Assembly: GCF_033115175.1 (NCBI RefSeq)
Contig: NC_084837.1
Location: forward strand, 66,239,266-66,303,265
Direction of reading: 5' to 3'
Source of the DNA: Lepus europaeus
Lineage: Eukaryota > Chordata > Mammalia > Lagomorpha > Leporidae
DNA length: 64,000 nucleotides
In this document: positions 1-12,247 of the stretch, piece by piece
How positions within the stretch are numbered: position 1 is the first letter of the stretch
Layout: each line of letters starts with the position of its first letter
Position numbers and translations under genes: made by a program
Notes under the pieces: model-generated
The model's input: only the letters and a program-made list of their open reading frames with translations
The model's database searches: none
What the model was told of the DNA's origin: nothing

Positions 1-576
1 TTGATTTTTCAATAGAGTAGAAATATATAATTCCGTTTTATTCATGGTTATAAGAGGAACTTAGAATTAAATTAACAAGGTATCCTGCACAAAGAAGGCA
101 TTCCAGGTTAATCCAGTGGCTGATCACTGAATTCAACTACATTGTTTTACAAATCAAGGGACAGGAGTTCTAGAGAAGAGCAGATGCCTGAAAAAACATT
201 GGCACACTGGACTGGAGGGTTTTCCTCTTCAGATGCTTTTAGTTACTTAATATCATCAGCCATAAACAGATATTGGCCCAGAATCCCTGGCAGATTACTA
301 TGTGAGCATCACTGAGTACTTCGATAATTAATAGCAAGTGGAGGGAAAGGGTGTTGGACAAGGATGCTTGTCGCTCTCATTCAATTCCAAATAGCATCCA
401 ATAAAACTGAATTATAATTTTAGGAAAAAGACTTGATAAATAATAATATCTGCAAAGTGATTTCTGGACTTCAGCAGTGGGAAAGTCTTTCAGATGCTCT
501 AAAGACACAATTTCATGCATATTCCCAATACTCATGGGAGAAAAGATTCTACTTGTATGATGCTTATTATGAATAC
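1..576. other. Unique sequence
   Basis: AT-rich non-coding DNA; no repeat or gene is recognised. The open frame that enters the next CSINE at 433-729 lacks an ATG and is not supported. Confidence 0.5.
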
Positions 577-856
577 TTTTTAAAAAAGGATTTATTTATT
601 TATTTATTTATTTATTTGAGAGGCAGAGTCACAGAGAGCGGGAAACATAGAGAGAAAGGTCTTCCATCCGCTGGTTCACTCTGGTTCACTCCCCAAATAG
701 CCACCATGGCCAGAACTGAGCCAATCTAAAGCCAGGAGCCAGGAGCTTCTTCCAGGTCCCCATGGGGGCACAGAGGCCCAAGCACTTAGGCCATCTTCCG
801 CTGCTTTCCCAGCACCCATATGGGATGCTGGCACCTCAGGCCATAGCACTGGCCCC
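577..856 (-). mobile_element. CSINE
   Basis: The reverse-complement tail (TTTATTTATTT run then GAGAGGCAGAGTCACAG) leads to the head 'gccatagcactggcccc'. CAAATAAATAAA-tailed type. Confidence 0.9.
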
Positions 857-900
857 TATTACATGAACTTTAAGGGAATTTCTAGAATAGGGTGATCAGG

Positions 901-1405
901 GACAGGTGTTTGGCACAGTAGTTAAGACTGCTTAGGATGTCCACATCTGATATTGGAGTGCCTAGGTTTAGGTTCCGGCTCCACTTCTTCTTCCTTTTTA
1001 TTTTTATTTTTTAATATTTATTTATTTGAAAGGCAGAGCTACAGAAGGAGAGGGAAAGAGACAGATTTTCCATTTGCTGGTTCACTTTCCAAATGGCTGT
1101 CATAGTTGGGAAAACCTGGGAGTCTACAGTTCCATCCAGGTCTCCCATGTGGGTGGCAGGGGCCCAAGCAGTTGGGCCATCTTCCCCTACTTTCTCAAGC
1201 ACGTTAGCAGGGACCTGGATCTGAAACAGAGCAGCCGGAACTTAAACTGGCACTCATGTGGGATGCTGAGGTCACAGGATGCCAGCCCACCAGCTGCACC
1301 CCTGATCCTAGCATAAACCAGTTGATGAAAGATCTCTGTCTCTCTCCCTGTCAAATAAATCAAATCAAATAAATCAAATAAAAATAATTTTTAAAAAATT
1401 TTAAA
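901..1405 (+). mobile_element. Old CSINE split by another CSINE
   Basis: The head 'aggtgtttggcacagtagtt' (901-992) is of the older 'gcatttggcgcagtggttaag' type. The tail resumes at 1312 and ends in an unusual CAAATAAAT repeat. The middle is missing as well as being split by the element at 993-1311. Confidence 0.75.
993..1311 (-). mobile_element. CSINE nested in an older CSINE
   Basis: The T-rich tail and 'atttgaaaggcagagctaca' at the left lead to a degraded head near 1311. Confidence 0.85.
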
Positions 1406-1419
1406 TAAAATGGATAACA

Positions 1420-1455
1420 AGCTCATCCCACTTTGCCAGCTCATCCCACTTTGCC
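1420..1455. repeat. 18-bp tandem duplication
   Basis: 'agctcatcccactttgcc' occurs twice in a row in otherwise unique DNA. Confidence 0.9.
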
Positions 1456-1471
1456 AACTTTAAAAGCTTTA

Positions 1472-1795
1472 GGTCAGCGCTGGCACTGTGGCATAATAGG
1501 CTAAGCCTCTGTCAGCCATGTTGGCATCACATATTGGTGCCAGTTCGAGACCCGGCTACTCCTCTTGCGATTCAGCTCTTTGCCTGGGAAAGCACTAGAA
1601 GATGGCCCAAGTGCTTGGGACCCTGTACCCATGTGGGAGACCCAAAGAAGTTCCTGGCTCCTGGCTTCGTATCGGCTCAGCTCCAGCTATTGTAGCCACT
1701 TGAGGTGTGAACCATTGGGTGGAAGACCTTTTTCTCTGTCTGTAACTCTGCCTCTCAAATAAATAAATTAGATAAAATAAAATTTTTTTAAATTA
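1472..1795 (+). mobile_element. CSINE
   Basis: Head 'gtcagcgctggcactgtggc', CT-rich region, then AAATAAATAAAT tail. Confidence 0.9.
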
Positions 1796-1800
1796 AAAAA

Positions 1801-2146
1801 ATTTTTTTTTTAAATTTTTTGACAGAGTGGACAGTGAGAGAGAGAGAGACAGAGAGAAAGGTCTTCCTTTGCCGTTGGTTCACCCTCCAATGGCCGTCGC
1901 GGCCGGTGCACTGCGGCTGGCACACTGCGCTGATCCGAAGCCAGGAGCCAGGTGCTTCTCCTGGTCTCCCATGGGGTGCAGGGCCCAAGCACTTGGGCCA
2001 TCCTCCACTGCACTCCTGGGCCATAGCAGAGAGCTGGCCTGGAAGAGGGGCAACCGGGACAGAATCTGGCGCCCCAACCGGGACTAGAACCTGGTGTGCC
2101 GGCGCCGCAAGGCGAAGGATTAGCCTATTGAGCCACGGCGCCGGCC
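1801..2146 (-). mobile_element. Young-type CSINE (TGTCAAAA tail)
   Basis: The left end reads as the complement of the CTGTCAAAA tail. The right end is the CpG-rich head 'gccacggcgccggcc', which is little decayed. Confidence 0.92.
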
Positions 2147-2625
2147 TAAAATAAAATTTAAAAAGCTCTGTGTTTTGGGGGATCTCTTAGTTCCAGGGAA
2201 AGCCAGCTTGGTTGCTCCTCCTACTTTGAAAATTCCTTTCAAAAAATCATAGAAAATTTACTGAGACCTGCTAAGATTTCCTCCTACTTATCCTTTCCCA
2301 CTGCTCTGTTGAAATCCAGAAATGATTCTCCCTTGTAACCCTGCTGGCTTCCTTCCCTTCAGCTTGTTGTAGACTCACAAGCCAAGGCTTTTGTTTCGTA
2401 GCCAAGTATTATTATATTTGCTAAGCTCTAAGCAGGTGGATGGTCTCTATGAATTTTACTTGCTTGAATAGATAATGCACCAGGGAAGAGATTCTAGGTA
2501 CACTGAAAGGCATTCTTTTATTAAACCTGAGCTTGTGTAATGAGGCAACCTATAATGAATGTGAAAACAAATAAAATGGTGCTTTACAGGTTTGGAAACA
2601 TAGGTGTTTAAGAGTCTCAGATGGG
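2147..2625. other. Unique sequence
   Basis: No repeat or gene recognised. Confidence 0.5.
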
Positions 2626-2975
2626 GGCCAGTGCTGTGGCACATCGGGTTAAAGCCCCTGCCTGCAACGCCGGCGTCCCATAGGGGTGCCAGTTTGAGTC
2701 CCAGCTGCTCCTCTCCCCATGCAGCACTTTCCTATGGCCTGGGAAAGCAGTAGAAGATGTACCCATGTGGAAGACCTAGGGAGCTCCTGGCTTTGGCTTC
2801 AGCCTGGCCCAGACCTGACTGTTGCGCCTAGACCTGGATCGAACTGTAGGCTCCCAGACTTTCCCAGCTATGGCAGCCATTTGGGGAGTGAACCAGCAGA
2901 TGGAAAAATCTGCCTCTTTCTCTCTCTCTGTAACTCTGCCTTTCAAATAAATAAATAAATGTTAAAAAAAAAAAA
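2626..2975 (+). mobile_element. CSINE
   Basis: Head 'ggggccagtgctgtggcac' and full body with A tail, followed by a short GAA run (2977-2992). Confidence 0.9.
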
Positions 2976-2992
2976 AGGAAGAAGAAGAAGAA

Positions 2993-3130
2993 GTGGAACT
3001 GGAACCAATATTAGTTGTGGACACCCCAGATGGTTCACATCTGGGAAGCGAATCTGTGGATGAAAGATTCTCTCTCTTTCTCTCTGTAACTATGACTTTC
3101 AAACAAATAAATAAGTAAAAAATAATAGAT
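2993..3130 (+). mobile_element. CSINE 3' fragment
   Basis: Only the 3' part ('ggatgaaagattctctctct' and AAATAAATAAG tail) is present. Confidence 0.7.
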
Positions 3131-3309
3131 AAAAGCAAACAACAAACTAGCCCTGCAGCCAGACCTAACAGATTTCTCCAAATTCTGATGTGTTGACGCG
3201 TACAGAACCCAGACTTATCAGGTGGAAGAGCAGCTTTGCTTATGTTGGAAAGATTGAAATAAACACCTTTAAGGTCTGCTTGTTGTGCTAGCATTTAAGA
3301 ACAAGCAGA

Positions 3310-3652
3310 GGGGCAGGCGCCATGGCTCACTTGGTTAATCCTCCGCCTGTGGCACCGGCATCCCATGTGGGCGCCGGGTTCTAGTCCCGGTTGCTCCTCT
3401 TCCAGTCCAGCTCTCTGCTGTGGCCTGGGAAGGCAGTGGAGGATGGCCCAAGTGTTTGGGCCCCTGCACTCGCATGGAAGACCGGGAGGAGGCACCTGGC
3501 TCCTGGCTTCGGATCAGCGAAGCTCTGGCCGTTGCGGCCATTTGGGGAGTGAACCAACAGAAGGAAGACTTATCTCCCCCTCTATCTCTCTCTCACTGTC
3601 TGCAACTCTACCTGTCAAATAAATAAATAAATAAAAAGAATCTAAAAAAAAA
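3310..3652 (+). mobile_element. CSINE with target duplication
   Basis: Full length. Flanks 'aagaacaagcaga' (3297-3309) and 'aagagcaagcaga' (3654-3666) are the target duplication with one change. Confidence 0.92.
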
Positions 3653-3666
3653 AAAGAGCAAGCAGA

Positions 3667-4203
3667 AACTTCAGATAGTATTTGATTTTTGTCATTTTTA
3701 TTCCTTTTATGAAATTGTCTTTAGGCATCAAATTCATATAAAAAAAGATAAATCTGGGAGAGGGCTTTCATCAACAACAAGCATTTGTTTTTATTAAAAT
3801 AAACGGCATGGGAACATTTTACCTTCTAGTCAATACAAGACTGACAGCATAGTATGGAGTTCAATCAAATTATTTGGAAACATCATAGATCTTATCTCGG
3901 GTCGAAATTTGAGAAAGCTCTGTTTCCCAAAACATCAGCTTTATCAGATTAGCTTCAATGATATCAATCAATCATTTCTGAACTTACGTTACTCAGCTCA
4001 CTCAGATACTGAGCAGCAGACAAAGAATCAGAACTCACGGACTCTTAACTGATTTGTGATACAATTAGGGAGAGATACTAATGCTAACCAATGTGAAAGA
4101 ATTACACATAATACATTGTAGCAAATTTGCACAAGTTAAATAGAATGATAATGATTTTACATATAAATAGAGTTATATAAAACTATGTTAAAAAAATGCT
4201 AAA
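3667..4203. other. Unique AT-rich sequence
   Basis: No repeat or gene recognised. Confidence 0.5.
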
Positions 4204-4870
4204 GGGGGCCCATGCTGGGCTGCAGTGAGTGAAGTTAACTGCTTGGGATGCCCACATCTGCTTCCAATCCAATTTCCTGCTAATGCTCACCCTCAAGGTA
4301 GCAGGTGCTGGCTCAAGTGCCTGAGTCCTGACCACCTGCCACACGGGGGACCCTGCTGAAGCTCCTGGATTCAATCTGGCTCAGCCCTGGCTGTTGCAGG
4401 CATCTGGGGAGTAAACCAGTGTATGAAAGTGCATGTGAGGCCGGCGCCGCGGCTCAATAGGCTAATCCTCCACCTTGTGGCGCTGGCACACTGGGTTCTA
4501 GTCCCGGTCAGGGCACCGGATTCTGTCCCGTTTGCCCCTCTTCCAGGCCAGCTCTCTGCTGTGGCTCAGGAGTGCAGTGGAGGATGGCCCAAGTGCCTGG
4601 GCCCTGCACCCGCATGGGAGACCAGGAGAAGCACCTGGCTCCCGGCTTCGGATCAGTGAGATGTGCCGGCCACAGCGGCCATTGGAGGGTGAACCAACGG
4701 TAAAGGAAGACCTTTCTCTCTGTCTCTCTCTCTCTCACTATCCACTCTGCCTGTCAAAAAAAACAAAACAAAACAAAACAAAACAACAAACAAACAAAAA
4801 ACAACAAAAGTGCATGTGTGTTTTCTCTAGCTTTCATTCTGTCATTCTGCCTTTCAAATAATTTTTTTTT
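4204..4870 (+). mobile_element. Old CSINE split by a young CSINE
   Basis: The older body (4204-4437) breaks at 'aaagtgcatgtg' and resumes at 4807 with the same 12 bases, then its CT-poor tail. Confidence 0.8.
4438..4806 (+). mobile_element. Young-type CSINE
   Basis: Head 'ggccggcgccgcggctcaat' and a long AAAAC-rich tail. The perfect 12-bp target duplication aaagtgcatgtg is at 4426-4437 and 4807-4818. Confidence 0.95.
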
Positions 4871-4879
4871 AAAAATTGC

Positions 4880-5159
4880 TGAAAAAAAACAACATTGCTG
4901 AAGGTTCCAATAGTCTATGACATTTCCATGATGATTCTGTTTTGCTCTTTGGTGGGAGTGAAGTGAAATAAAGAAGATAAAGATGTTTCACAATTGAGAC
5001 CATAATTAACACAAGACTTGGGATAATGGCAGGAACGAGTGTGAAGGAAAATGTGCAGGACTCCAGGGGCCAGTAGTGAAGAGCATGCAGTTTGTGAGGG
5101 GTGTAGGTGAGAAGAAATACTGGGAAAGCAGAATGAGACCAAACTGGAAAGATCGTAAA

Positions 5160-5164
<5 letters not shown>
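4880..5164. other. Unique sequence
   Basis: No repeat or gene recognised, except the start of the TA run at 5160. Confidence 0.45.
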
Positions 5165-5202
<38 letters not shown>

Positions 5203-5479
5203 AAATTCAGAGTTACAGAGAGAAGAAGAAATACAGACAGAGAGATCTTCTATCTGCCGAGTCAGTCCTAAGGATTGGGCCCGGCTGAAACCAGGAGCTT
5301 TATCCAGGTCTCACATGAGTGCAGGGGCCCAAGGATTTGGGCCATCTTTGGCTGCTTTTCTAGGCATGTCAGCAGGGAGCTGGATTGGAAGTGGAGCAGT
5401 CGGGACTAAAACTGTAGCCCATATGGGATGCCAGTGTTGCAGGCAGTGGCTTTACCAGCTATACCACAGCACTGGCCCC
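5165..5479 (-). mobile_element. CSINE with a (TA)n tail
   Basis: The reverse-complement tail has become a TA microsatellite (5167-5199). The head 'ccacagcactggcccc' ends at 5479. Flanks ggaaagatc and tgaaagatc are probable target copies. Confidence 0.88.
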
Positions 5480-5626
5480 TTGAAAGATCTTGAAAACTAG
5501 TCCCACAACCACTAGAGAAATCATTTTCATAAATTCTTGTGAGAGTTAAACAAGGTGCATATGTGAATAGAAACACTATTTTGATAAAATTTATCTAGCA
5601 ATACCTAGAAAGATTAAATCGAAAGA

Positions 5627-5967
5627 AGGGCAGGTATTTGGTTCAGTGGGTTAACGCCCTGGCCTGAAGCCCCAGCATCCCATATGGATGCTGGTTCAAG
5701 TCCCAGCTGCTCCTCTTCCAATTCAGCCTTCTGCTATGGCCTGGGAAAGCAGTGGAAGATGGCCCAAATATTTGGGCCCCTGCACCCACGTGGGAGACCC
5801 AGAAGAAGCTCCTGGCTCCTGGCTTCAGATCGGCGCAGCTCTGACCATTGCGGCAAATTAGAGAGTGAACCAGTGGATGGAAGACTTCTCTCCCTCTCTC
5901 TCTCTGCCTCTCCTCTCTCTGTGTAGCTCTGACTTTCAAATAAAATAATAAATCTTTTTTTAAAAAA
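5627..5967 (+). mobile_element. CSINE
   Basis: Head 'gggcaggtatttggttcagt'; CAAATAAAATAATAAAT tail. Confidence 0.9.
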
Positions 5968-7046
5968 AGTCATATTCTCCCAAAACTGAAAACAGCATTT
6001 TTAAAAAAAAACTTTGCAATCCTTTCTTCATCATCTACCTCTGAAACAGAAACGGATGGGGAAATAAGCAGTCCTACTCTTTCTCGCAGTCAAGGAAACT
6101 AAGGTAGGAAAGCATGGAACAATTATTAGACGCTCATCTTTTAGACTTAGGACCCCAGGGCCCACTGAGTTGAATGATAGTTCAGTCCAGGCTGAATTTC
6201 TAGCAAGACTCTGATTCTCTCTATTAATCTCATCACCAGCCGCCTACACTTCCCATAACTTGCTCCTGCGCCCACACCTGAACACTTTGCCTTGGGCAAA
6301 ACTGTCCTGATATCAAATGCATATTTACGTGGGAGAACATCACTCAGACACTATCACAAATCTTTCTGCTGGCCAGGGCTCTGCCCCCAAAGGTCTATTC
6401 TCATTCCACAGGTCAGTATCTGAACCATCAAAGGCTGGATGCCTGTCTCGCAGAAGCTTGCTGCCAAGGGCAGGGAGATCGGGAATCATGACGCACAAAC
6501 AGTCTGGTTTGTTTGTGTTTATTCAATCTATTTTCTCTAATCCACAAGAGATGAGCTAAAAGAATTGTTTACCTGGTGTCTGTCCCCTGATTCTTAAACA
6601 TTCAAATAAATATGATACACGATGAAACTCCAGCTCTGGCCATCGGCAGACTCAACAGCAAAGGCAGGCTTTCCAGGCAAGTCGGCTGCACTCCTCTGCT
6701 GATTTGCAGGTTTTAAGGCAGCTGGGCATCTGGCTCCACTTAGTGCTGAAATATCATAGTGCAGCCTGGTTGCTACTTCACAGACAAAAAATTAAGGAAG
6801 GGGTGAATTGCAGGCACTTCACTGATTAAGACAGATATGTAACAATTATATTCCATGTTAGAGCTGAAGTTCAAATCTTACAATGTTTGCATTGAAAATA
6901 ATAAAAACCAGGAGAAAGAAATATGAGCCAAGAGTTACAGTCAAGAGAGGAGAAGCTTTAGAACCTATACAGTCAATCAGTTTGAGTTTCTGGTCTGTAT
7001 CCTTTCCTTTCTAGATAATGTTATAGATCTTTTTAATCATTTATGT
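5968..7046. other. Unique sequence
   Basis: About 1.1 kb without a recognisable repeat or gene. An 80-codon open frame at 6317-6559 shows no known domain. Confidence 0.5.
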
Positions 7047-7380
7047 TAAGCTTTATTTATTTTTATTTATATGAAAGAGAGAGGCAGCGGGAAATAGTGC
7101 GAGAGAGAGAGAGAGAGAGAGTCCATTTACTGGTTCATCCCCAAATGCCCACAACAGCCAGGACCAGGCCAGCCCAAAGCCAGGAGTGTGGAACTCAATC
7201 CAGGTGTCCCAAGCAGATGACAAGGACCCAAGTACTTAAGCCATCATCTTCTGCTTCGCAGGACGCACATTAGCAGAAAACCGAATGGGAATGGAGGAGC
7301 CAGGACTTGAACCAGGCACTCCGAAGTGAGATGCAGTTGTCCCAAACATCATCCCAGCAGTTAAATCATATGCTCAACCC
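7047..7380 (-). mobile_element. Old CSINE
   Basis: 'tttatttatatgaaagagag', a GA run, then 'cattagcagaaaac' and a degraded older-type head. Confidence 0.8.
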
Positions 7381-8329
7381 TTCAAAAAACTTTATGTTAA
7401 AAGAGTAACAATGTTCCCTTATGCTGAATTTCTTTCAAACACTGAACAATCAAACATATACATAGTCTCCACAGCCATTCTCTGTGCATCAGGAATTGAG
7501 TCAAGTCAAAGAATGATGTTTGAGGTAGACAAAAAAGGAGAGGAAAATATTGAAACAAGCCATTCACAAAGGATCAACTTCTCTGTTGATTTTTATTTCC
7601 AGCCCACTGTGTCCTTTCCTGGCTCCTATATAGATTTCCCTGTAGTCACATCATATGCATTCACTTAAAGTTTCTCAAATCCAGTTTGATTTGAGAAAGT
7701 CATTCCAAAGCTATTTCTGACATTAGCTCCAAGTCCAGATTTCATTCTCCTCAGAAAAGGTACTGAGTCTATTTCTTCTGTGGTAGTCCTGAATCCAATA
7801 TTCTTTGAGATGGGTGTTCCATTAATCTCACTGGTAAGTAAGGTGTTTAACCTCTTTGAGCAAACCAGCACACTCTACAACTTGAATTGCTTCCATGTGA
7901 TAGTTTATGTTGGTTTAGGAAATACACTTTACAGCTTTAGAGAAAAAATAATTTCATTCTGAGAGATAATTTGTGTTTTAGTAGAAACAAAGCTTTCATT
8001 TTATGTTAGAAAGACAAAGGGGTCAGGCTTGCTGTCAATATAATCCTTGGGTTTTCTGAATGAATGGAGTTATAGAAATGAAATTGCATCTGAGTAAATA
8101 CATTAATCTGATTCTAGCCTGTTTTTTTTGGCTTGCACAATTTCAATTGTTCATTGTTCTTCTTTGAACAGGCCTCTCTGTGTAATCATAAAAACATTTT
8201 CTTAACAACCATTGCCAAATAACTGAAAGGACAGCATACAGTGCCCTGTGCTATGACACAGAAAACTCTATTGATATCAAAATTTATCGTTAACAAGATC
8301 CTTTTCATCTTATGACGTTTGACTCTTCT
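7381..8329. other. Unique sequence
   Basis: No SINE or gene is recognised. Short open frames lack domains. Confidence 0.5.
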
Positions 8330-8485
8330 ACTATTCTATGACTCCCTGAGGTAAATATTATTGCTATATCACAATTTTGCAGATGACTAAACTAAAACTT
8401 AAGAGGTTGGGTAACTTGTACAACACTATAAATAAAGGAAGAAGCAGGAAAACAAGACCCATCCACCTGAGTCTCACCCTCCTCC
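8330..8485 (-). mobile_element. MIR, antisense
   Basis: 'cacaattttgcagatgacta' followed by 'agaggttgggtaacttgtac' is the reverse complement of the MIR core. It is ancient. Confidence 0.7.
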
Positions 8486-8717
8486 CCTTCTCGGTGTATT
8501 TATCATGCCCTTGACCTTTCAGTGTAATTTAGGACAATCACAATGTTTGGATGATAAGAATAAGGACAGAAAAAAGCTAAAATGTCAACTGAGCAAGAAA
8601 ATAATAAGCATGAAATGAACAGCTTTCTAGATGACAGTGTCTCTGTCAGCTTATATAAAAATTATATGTACTATGCCAGAAAGTAAGGAAGAATGCAACA
8701 TAAATAAAGAAAATATA

Positions 8718-9051
8718 GGCCGGCGCCGTGGCTTAACAGGCTAATCCTCTGCCTTGCGGCGCCGGCACACCGGGTTCTAGTCCCGGTTGGGGCGCCGGAT
8801 TCTATCCCGGTTGCCCCTCTTCCAGGCCAGCTCTCTGCTATGGCACGGGAGTGCAGTGGAGGATGGCCCAAGTCCTTGAGCCCTGCACCCGCAAGGGAGA
8901 CCAGGAGAAGCACCTGGCTCCTGGCTTCGGATCAGCACGATGCGCTGGCCGCAGCGGCCATTGGAAAGTGAATCAACGGCAAAAAGGAAGACCTTTCTCT
9001 CTATCTCTCTCCTTCACTATCCACTCTGCCTGTCAAAAAAATAATAATAAA
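8718..9051 (+). mobile_element. Young-type CSINE, first of a tandem pair
   Basis: CpG-rich head at 8718 and CTGTCAAAAAAATAATAATAA tail. A second copy begins directly in this tail. Confidence 0.95.
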
Positions 9052-9411
9052 GGCCGGCGCCGTGGCTCAACAGGCTAATCCTCCGCCTTGCGGCGCCGGC
9101 ACACCAGGTTCTAGTCCCGGTCGGGGCACCGATCCTGTCCCGGTTGCCCCTCTTCCAGGCCAGCTCTCTGCTGTGGCCAGGGAGTGCAGTGGAGGATGGC
9201 CCAAGTGCTTGGGCTCTGCACCCCATGGGAAACCAGGATAAGCACCTGGCTCCTGCCATCGGAACAGCGCGGTGCGCCGGCCGCAGTGCGCTACCGCGGC
9301 GGCCATTGGAGGGTGAACCAACGGCAAAAGGAAGACCTTTCTCTCTGTCTCTCTCTCTCTCACTGTCCACTCTGCCTGTCAAAAAAAAAAATAATAATAA
9401 TAATAAAAAAA
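9052..9411 (+). mobile_element. Young-type CSINE, second of a tandem pair
   Basis: Head at 9052, body closely similar to its neighbour, tail CAAAAAAAAAAATAATAATAATAA. It inserted in the A tail of the preceding copy. Confidence 0.95.
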
Positions 9412-9414
9412 CTA

Positions 9415-10310
9415 AGTAACCAACATTAGTACATTTAAAAATATATATATATAAGGAAATAAAATGGATTGGAGCATGTCAAAAGGCCACAGAAGCTAAC
9501 CTGAAATAGCTCCCAAGGAGAAAAGCTAGAATAATTCGATTCACAAAATATATATTGATAGGATTTTATGATAACTGAAAGAATATATTACATATCCATA
9601 TATCCACACTGATGTAAACAGATGATGGAATAAATAAATAGAAGGGACAACTGATCCTTATAGAAGAATTCCAGCTAACAATGTAGAAAAAGTGAAGGAA
9701 ACAGAAAATCAACATTAGTCATCACAATGATAATTACTAAAGCAAGATCAATCAATGTTAAAATGAATGGTATCGGGGCTGGTGTTGGGGCATGGTGGAT
9801 AAAGCTACCACCTGAGATGCCAGCATCCTGTATAGGTGTCGATTCCTATCCGGGCTGCTTCCTTTACCATCCAGCTCCCTGCCAGTGGCCTGGGAAAAGC
9901 AGTGGAGGATGGCCCAAGTGTTTGGACTCCTGCAACCACATGGGAGACATGGATGAAGCTCCTGGCTCCTGGCTTTGACCTGGCTCAGCCTTGGTGACTG
10001 CAGCCACTTAGGGAGTGAACCAGCAGATGGAAGACCTCTGTCTGTCTCTGCCTCTCTCTGTTTCTCTGTAACTCTGACTTTTGAAATGAATAATTAAATA
10101 TTTTAAAAAATGAATTAGGTATAGTGAAATCTGAGAGAGTATAGAGTTTAATTAACAATAATGTATCAGTGTTGGCTCAGTAGTTGTGAAAAACATATAT
10201 GTAAGATTAACAACAGAAGAAAATGAATGAGTATATATGAGAACCCTATATATTATCTTTCTGTAAATTTAAAGCTATTCTAAAATGCAAAGTTGACTTA
10301 AAGTTTAAAA
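9415..10310 (+). mobile_element. Ancient L1M 3' end, interrupted by a CSINE
   Basis: Blocks such as 'tccacactgatgtaaacaga' (near 9610) and 'agaagaattccagctaacaa' (near 9665), and the ending 'tttctgtaaatttaaagcta' (near 10260), follow the 3' UTR of old mammalian L1M elements. A CSINE (9775-10107) splits it. Confidence 0.6.
9775..10107 (+). mobile_element. CSINE within the L1M tail
   Basis: Head 'cggggctggtgttggggcat'; flanks 'aatgaatggtat' and 'aatgaattaggtat' are probable target copies. Confidence 0.88.
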
Positions 10311-10402
10311 AGTTAGTTTGAAGAGGAATATTATATTTTCACAGCCCACAAATGTCTTCTACAAAATATTTGTTAGTTATTAAGAGAAAAAATGGTAACT
10401 TT

Positions 10403-10701
10403 GGGGCCAGCGGTTTGTCATCCCAACATGTACACCAGTTCAAGTCCCAGTTACTCCACTTCTGATCCAGCTCCCTGCTAACGCACCTGGGAAAGCAGCA
10501 GAAGATGGCCCAAAGGCTTAGGCTCCTACACCCACATGGAAGACTCGGATGGAGTTTGAAGCTCCTGCTTTTGGCCTGGCCCAGCCCCAGCTGTTGTGGC
10601 CATTTGGAGAGTGAACTAGCAGATGGAAGATTTCTCTCTCCCTCCCCCTCTGTAACTCCACTTCTCACATAAATAAAACAGATCTTTAAAAAACAAAAAA
10701 G
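10403..10701 (+). mobile_element. CSINE with a shortened head
   Basis: 'ggggccagcggtttgtcatc' lacks part of the tRNA-like region; the body and tail are otherwise complete. Confidence 0.85.
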
Positions 10702-10889
10702 AAAGTCAGTGATATCCATGTCAAGTTTGTATTGTAGTTAATAGTATTGTATCAATATTAGTTTCCTAGTTTTGATAAATGTGCCACAGTAAGGTAGGAT
10801 GTTAATGTTGGAAGAATCCAGGTGGAGAGTATACTGGAACTCTGTACAAGCTTTGCCACCCTTCTGCAAGTTTAAAGTTCATTAAAAAA
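10702..10889 (+). mobile_element. Second ancient L1M 3' end
   Basis: The run 'tagtttcctagttttgataa' followed by 'gggaactctgtacaagctt'-like sequence and a short A tail resembles L1M 3' ends. It may continue the preceding L1M fragment across the CSINE at 10403-10701. Confidence 0.55.
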
Positions 10890-12247
10890 ATTTTTTTGAG
10901 AATCCAATATGGCCGAATAGGGTGTAGCCACACTAAAGCTGCTCTAGGACATGAAAGGAACCAAGGGAGGTCTGCCTTTCCAGGGGTCTGTCGGACGGAA
11001 ATTTTCAGTGAAGAAGACTCCCTGGGACCAGAGAGAAGACAGACACTGCTGCAGCCAGCTGCGCGGCCGGGAGCCATCATCCTACCCCTCAAGGTGGGAA
11101 GACATCGCCGTGCACTCTGCCACTGGCAGCTGTGGCTGAGAGGGAGTCCCACACTCACCTGTTACTCACTGTCCCTTCAGCCTGCTGAGCTGACTGGGAT
11201 CCGAGCCACTGCCGGGCTCAGAGCAGGCAAACTGCTTTGCTTTCCTGCCCTCCCGTCCTCCACCCCCATAGAGCACCATCCTTGGCTGTGAAAAGCTGTG
11301 CAGCCGCCTCTGTTCTCCTACCAGCATTGTAGTCAGAGTCAGGGCAACGTGTGGGGCAAAGGACAGATCCCCTGCACCCTGCAGCTGTGGCAGTTTTTGG
11401 GCATTAGCCCCAGAGCTAAGCTCACACATTCTATGTGAGCCAGGGGGATTTGTCTTAGTTTCTGGGTGCTAACATGAGAAGCATCCCATAAAAAAAAAAA
11501 TCCACTCCTACCCTGGGAGATCTGGGTAATAACCCCACTATACCCTGCAACACCAGGACTGTAACAATTCACTCTAAATTTCTCGGTGCCTCTGGAATCC
11601 ACCTAGTGGACATAAGAACCTACCTGTCTGGACTCACATTAGAGTAAAGTCTCCTGTACACCTTGTAGTCACCCTGCAGGACTGGAACAGGCTTCACATC
11701 ACAGCCCCTGGTCCCAGGACTAGGGCTGTTGGTATTAGAAGCCACAACAACAGTTGGATTCTCCTAGCAGGACCTGGGGAAGGGCCTATCTGTCTTACAC
11801 AGTCCTACAGCCAAAGCAAGTGGTGCCACAAACCCTAGCATCACTCAGGCTTGCCAGTGGGACAAGGGGAGCAGCCACCCTTGTCTCCCTCAGCACCAAC
11901 TACAAGGCTCTGGCTAGCACATTTGCCAGGGAGACTGACACCAAACTCTCTGTGGGCCAAAGATACACACCCAAGGAAACCCTTATTCACCTCCAAGCCA
12001 CACTGTTGTCCCTATGAACTGCAGCAGACTGGACCACTAACACTGTGTCACTTACAGACACATCTATCATTGATTAAGACAAAAGAAATCACTGAGAGAC
12101 TACATTCTTGGGCTCATCTGGAATGAAAGCCAAAGCTGTGAGCCAAGTGATACCCTGTACTCCAGCTAACCATAAACTCTTCCAATAAAATCTAAGAAGG
12201 GATGAGTATACCAGATGGGAAGACATCAACGTAGGGACAGAGGAAAT
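10890..12247 (+). other. 5' UTR of the old L1
   Basis: A moderately GC-rich 1.36-kb segment with no SINE. It starts with the YY1-like 'atatggccgaatag' motif typical of mammalian L1 5' ends and leads straight into ORF1. Open frames in it on both strands look incidental. Confidence 0.7.

Noticed and set aside
8718-8790. tRNA-like sequence with A- and B-box-like motifs
   Set aside because: This is the tRNA-derived head of the CSINE, repeated throughout; it lacks a proper cloverleaf and 3' end, so it is not a tRNA gene.
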